Source: Desulfosporosinus youngiae DSM 17734
GTDB taxonomy: Bacteria; Bacillota; Desulfitobacteriia; Desulfitobacteriales; Desulfitobacteriaceae
Reading direction: 5' to 3'
Assembly: GCF_000244895.1 (NCBI RefSeq)
Contig: NZ_CM001441.1
Span: forward strand, 2,004,226-2,068,225
Length of the DNA: 64,000 nt
In this document: positions 63,281-64,000 of the stretch, piece by piece
How the letters are laid out: each line of letters begins with the position of its first letter
Position numbering within the stretch: position 1 is the first letter of the stretch
Notes under the pieces: generated by a model
Databases searched by the model: none
Told to the model about the DNA's origin: nothing
Seen by the model: the letters and a program-made list of their open reading frames with translations, nothing else
Program-made: the position numbers and the translations under genes

Positions 63281-64000
63281 TGAACCATAAAGTTAAAAAG
63301 GTGATAAATTTTAGATTTGACCGTTATAAGGATATAGAAGTCAAATTGGAGAAACTGGCGGCAAAGGGATTATTTCTTGAGGAGTGCGACGCCTTTTTAT
63401 GGACATTTCGAAAAGGAGAGCCGAAGAAGTTAAAATACACAGTTACATATTTTTCCGAGGGGTCAGTATTTAATCCCGATATTACGGATAATCAGCAAAC
63501 CTATTTCGATTATGCCAAGGCTGCCGGTTGGGATTTCGTAACACAATTCAACCAAATGCAGATTTTTTGCAGCGAAGCTGACAACCCCATACCATTTGAG
63601 ACGGATGAAAAAGAGAAATTTGAGAATATCAAAAGATGTATGAGAAAGAGCTTTCTTCCATCTATAATAGTTATGATTCTGGTTTTAATGCTTAATTTGG
63701 TTGTGCAGTTCAATTCATTTCAATTGGATCCAATCGATTTTCTGTCGGATCCCAGTCGATTGTTTTCTGTTGCCATGATTTTGGCGGTTGTCATTTATGA
63801 AGTGTATTCCTTGCTTGATTACTTCATTTGGTGTAAACGCTCAGAGCGCTCGATTGCCGGTGGCGGGGAATGTGCTGAAAATATCAGCATGGTGCGCAGA
63901 ATTGTCCATATCATCTTTATGAGTTTTATTTTTGCTGGCTTTGGTTACTTACTGAACTATCTCGTTTTTAAAATAAGCTGGTTCGGTGCATTTCTATGCA
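63280..64000 (+). CDS. DUF2812 membrane protein (cut by window end)
   Basis: Open from the ATG that overlaps the PadR stop (TGATG) to the end of the window, 240 codons. The N-terminus KVINFRFDRYKDIEVKLEKLAAKGLFLEE and YFDYAKAAGWDFV are DUF2812 signatures. Helices follow at about 127-145, 165-185 and 215-235. DUF2812 proteins are usually regulated by and may be partners of the adjacent PadR repressor. The 3' end is missing. Confidence 0.85.
   Translation, partial: MNHKVKKVINFRFDRYKDIEVKLEKLAAKGLFLEECDAFLWTFRKGEPKKLKYTVTYFSEGSVFNPDITDNQQTYFDYAKAAGWDFVTQFNQMQIFCSEADNPIPFETDEKEKFENIKRCMRKSFLPSIIVMILVLMLNLVVQFNSFQLDPIDFLSDPSRLFSVAMILAVVIYEVYSLLDYFIWCKRSERSIAGGGECAENISMVRRIVHIIFMSFIFAGFGYLLNYLVFKISWFGAFLC

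Noticed and set aside
1-64000. CRISPR arrays, tRNA or rRNA genes, complete insertion sequences
   Set aside because: No regularly spaced repeats, no cloverleaf or rRNA-like stretches and no full transposase gene were seen.

Overview
The window looks like a spore-forming, strictly anaerobic Firmicute of the Desulfitobacterium/Desulfosporosinus (Peptococcaceae) type. This is inferred from gene content: corrinoid-dependent methyl transfer, adenosylcobalamin-dependent acyl-CoA mutases, sigma-54 activators with PAS domains, a CtsR-type heat-shock promoter, AbrB- and Spo0E-like proteins, and strong AGGAGG ribosome-binding sites with frequent TTG and GTG starts. No rRNA, tRNA or CRISPR array was seen.

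Layout. 1-10.9 kb is accessory: a partial NudC, a lipoprotein, an ECF sigma/anti-sigma pair, a BlaI/M56 pair with two operators, a NudC/YjbQ chimeric remnant, a drug-efflux MFS and small conserved proteins. 10.9-17.1 kb is a complete O-demethylase-type methyltransferase locus: tetrahydrofolate methyltransferase, MFS importer, corrinoid protein, an unannotated 58-residue protein and a UroD-like methyltransferase, with the corrinoid reactivating ATPase (RACo) divergent. 17.7-19.4 kb encodes a BceRS-like two-component system. 19.4-22 kb holds pirin, a truncated SMR pump and an AraC/GyrI regulator.

22.4-28.4 kb is a first B12-mutase island: sigma-54 activator, sigma-54 promoter, SDR, MeaB GTPase, mutase large subunit and B12-binding subunit. 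31-33.8 kb is a BceAB-like exporter. 34-40.8 kb is a mosaic of small genes and fragments (EamA transporter with a likely attenuator, alpha/beta hydrolase, truncated Fe-S protein, Y-family polymerase plus YolD, PhnB, DUF2200, AbrB). 41.4-48.2 kb is a second B12-mutase island: sigma-54 promoter, adenosyltransferase, mutase, B12 subunit, MeaB, a degenerate B12-domain protein, a 65-residue protein and a CBS-PAS-AAA activator. 48.4-64 kb has two ABC exporters, a sorbosone-dehydrogenase-like protein, an XRE regulator, Hsp20, a methyltransferase, VanZ-like, GNAT, TetR, DUF4256, PadR and a DUF2812 protein cut by the window end.

How the parts work together. Both mutase islands share one design: an enhancer-binding activator, a matching -24/-12 promoter, mutase subunits and a G-protein chaperone. 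Their active sites differ. The second mutase carries the Phe/Gln pair of isobutyryl-CoA mutases. The first keeps the carboxylate-binding Arg of methylmalonyl-CoA mutase but has Leu for the Tyr and Asn for the catalytic His, so it may be an undescribed substrate class. The second island also makes a B12-domain protein without the cobalt-ligating His, translationally coupled to a 65-residue protein of unknown role. These are the best candidates for new biology here. The window is also rich in recognisable gene fragments and in a dispersed perfect palindrome, which points to frequent recombination and gene decay.
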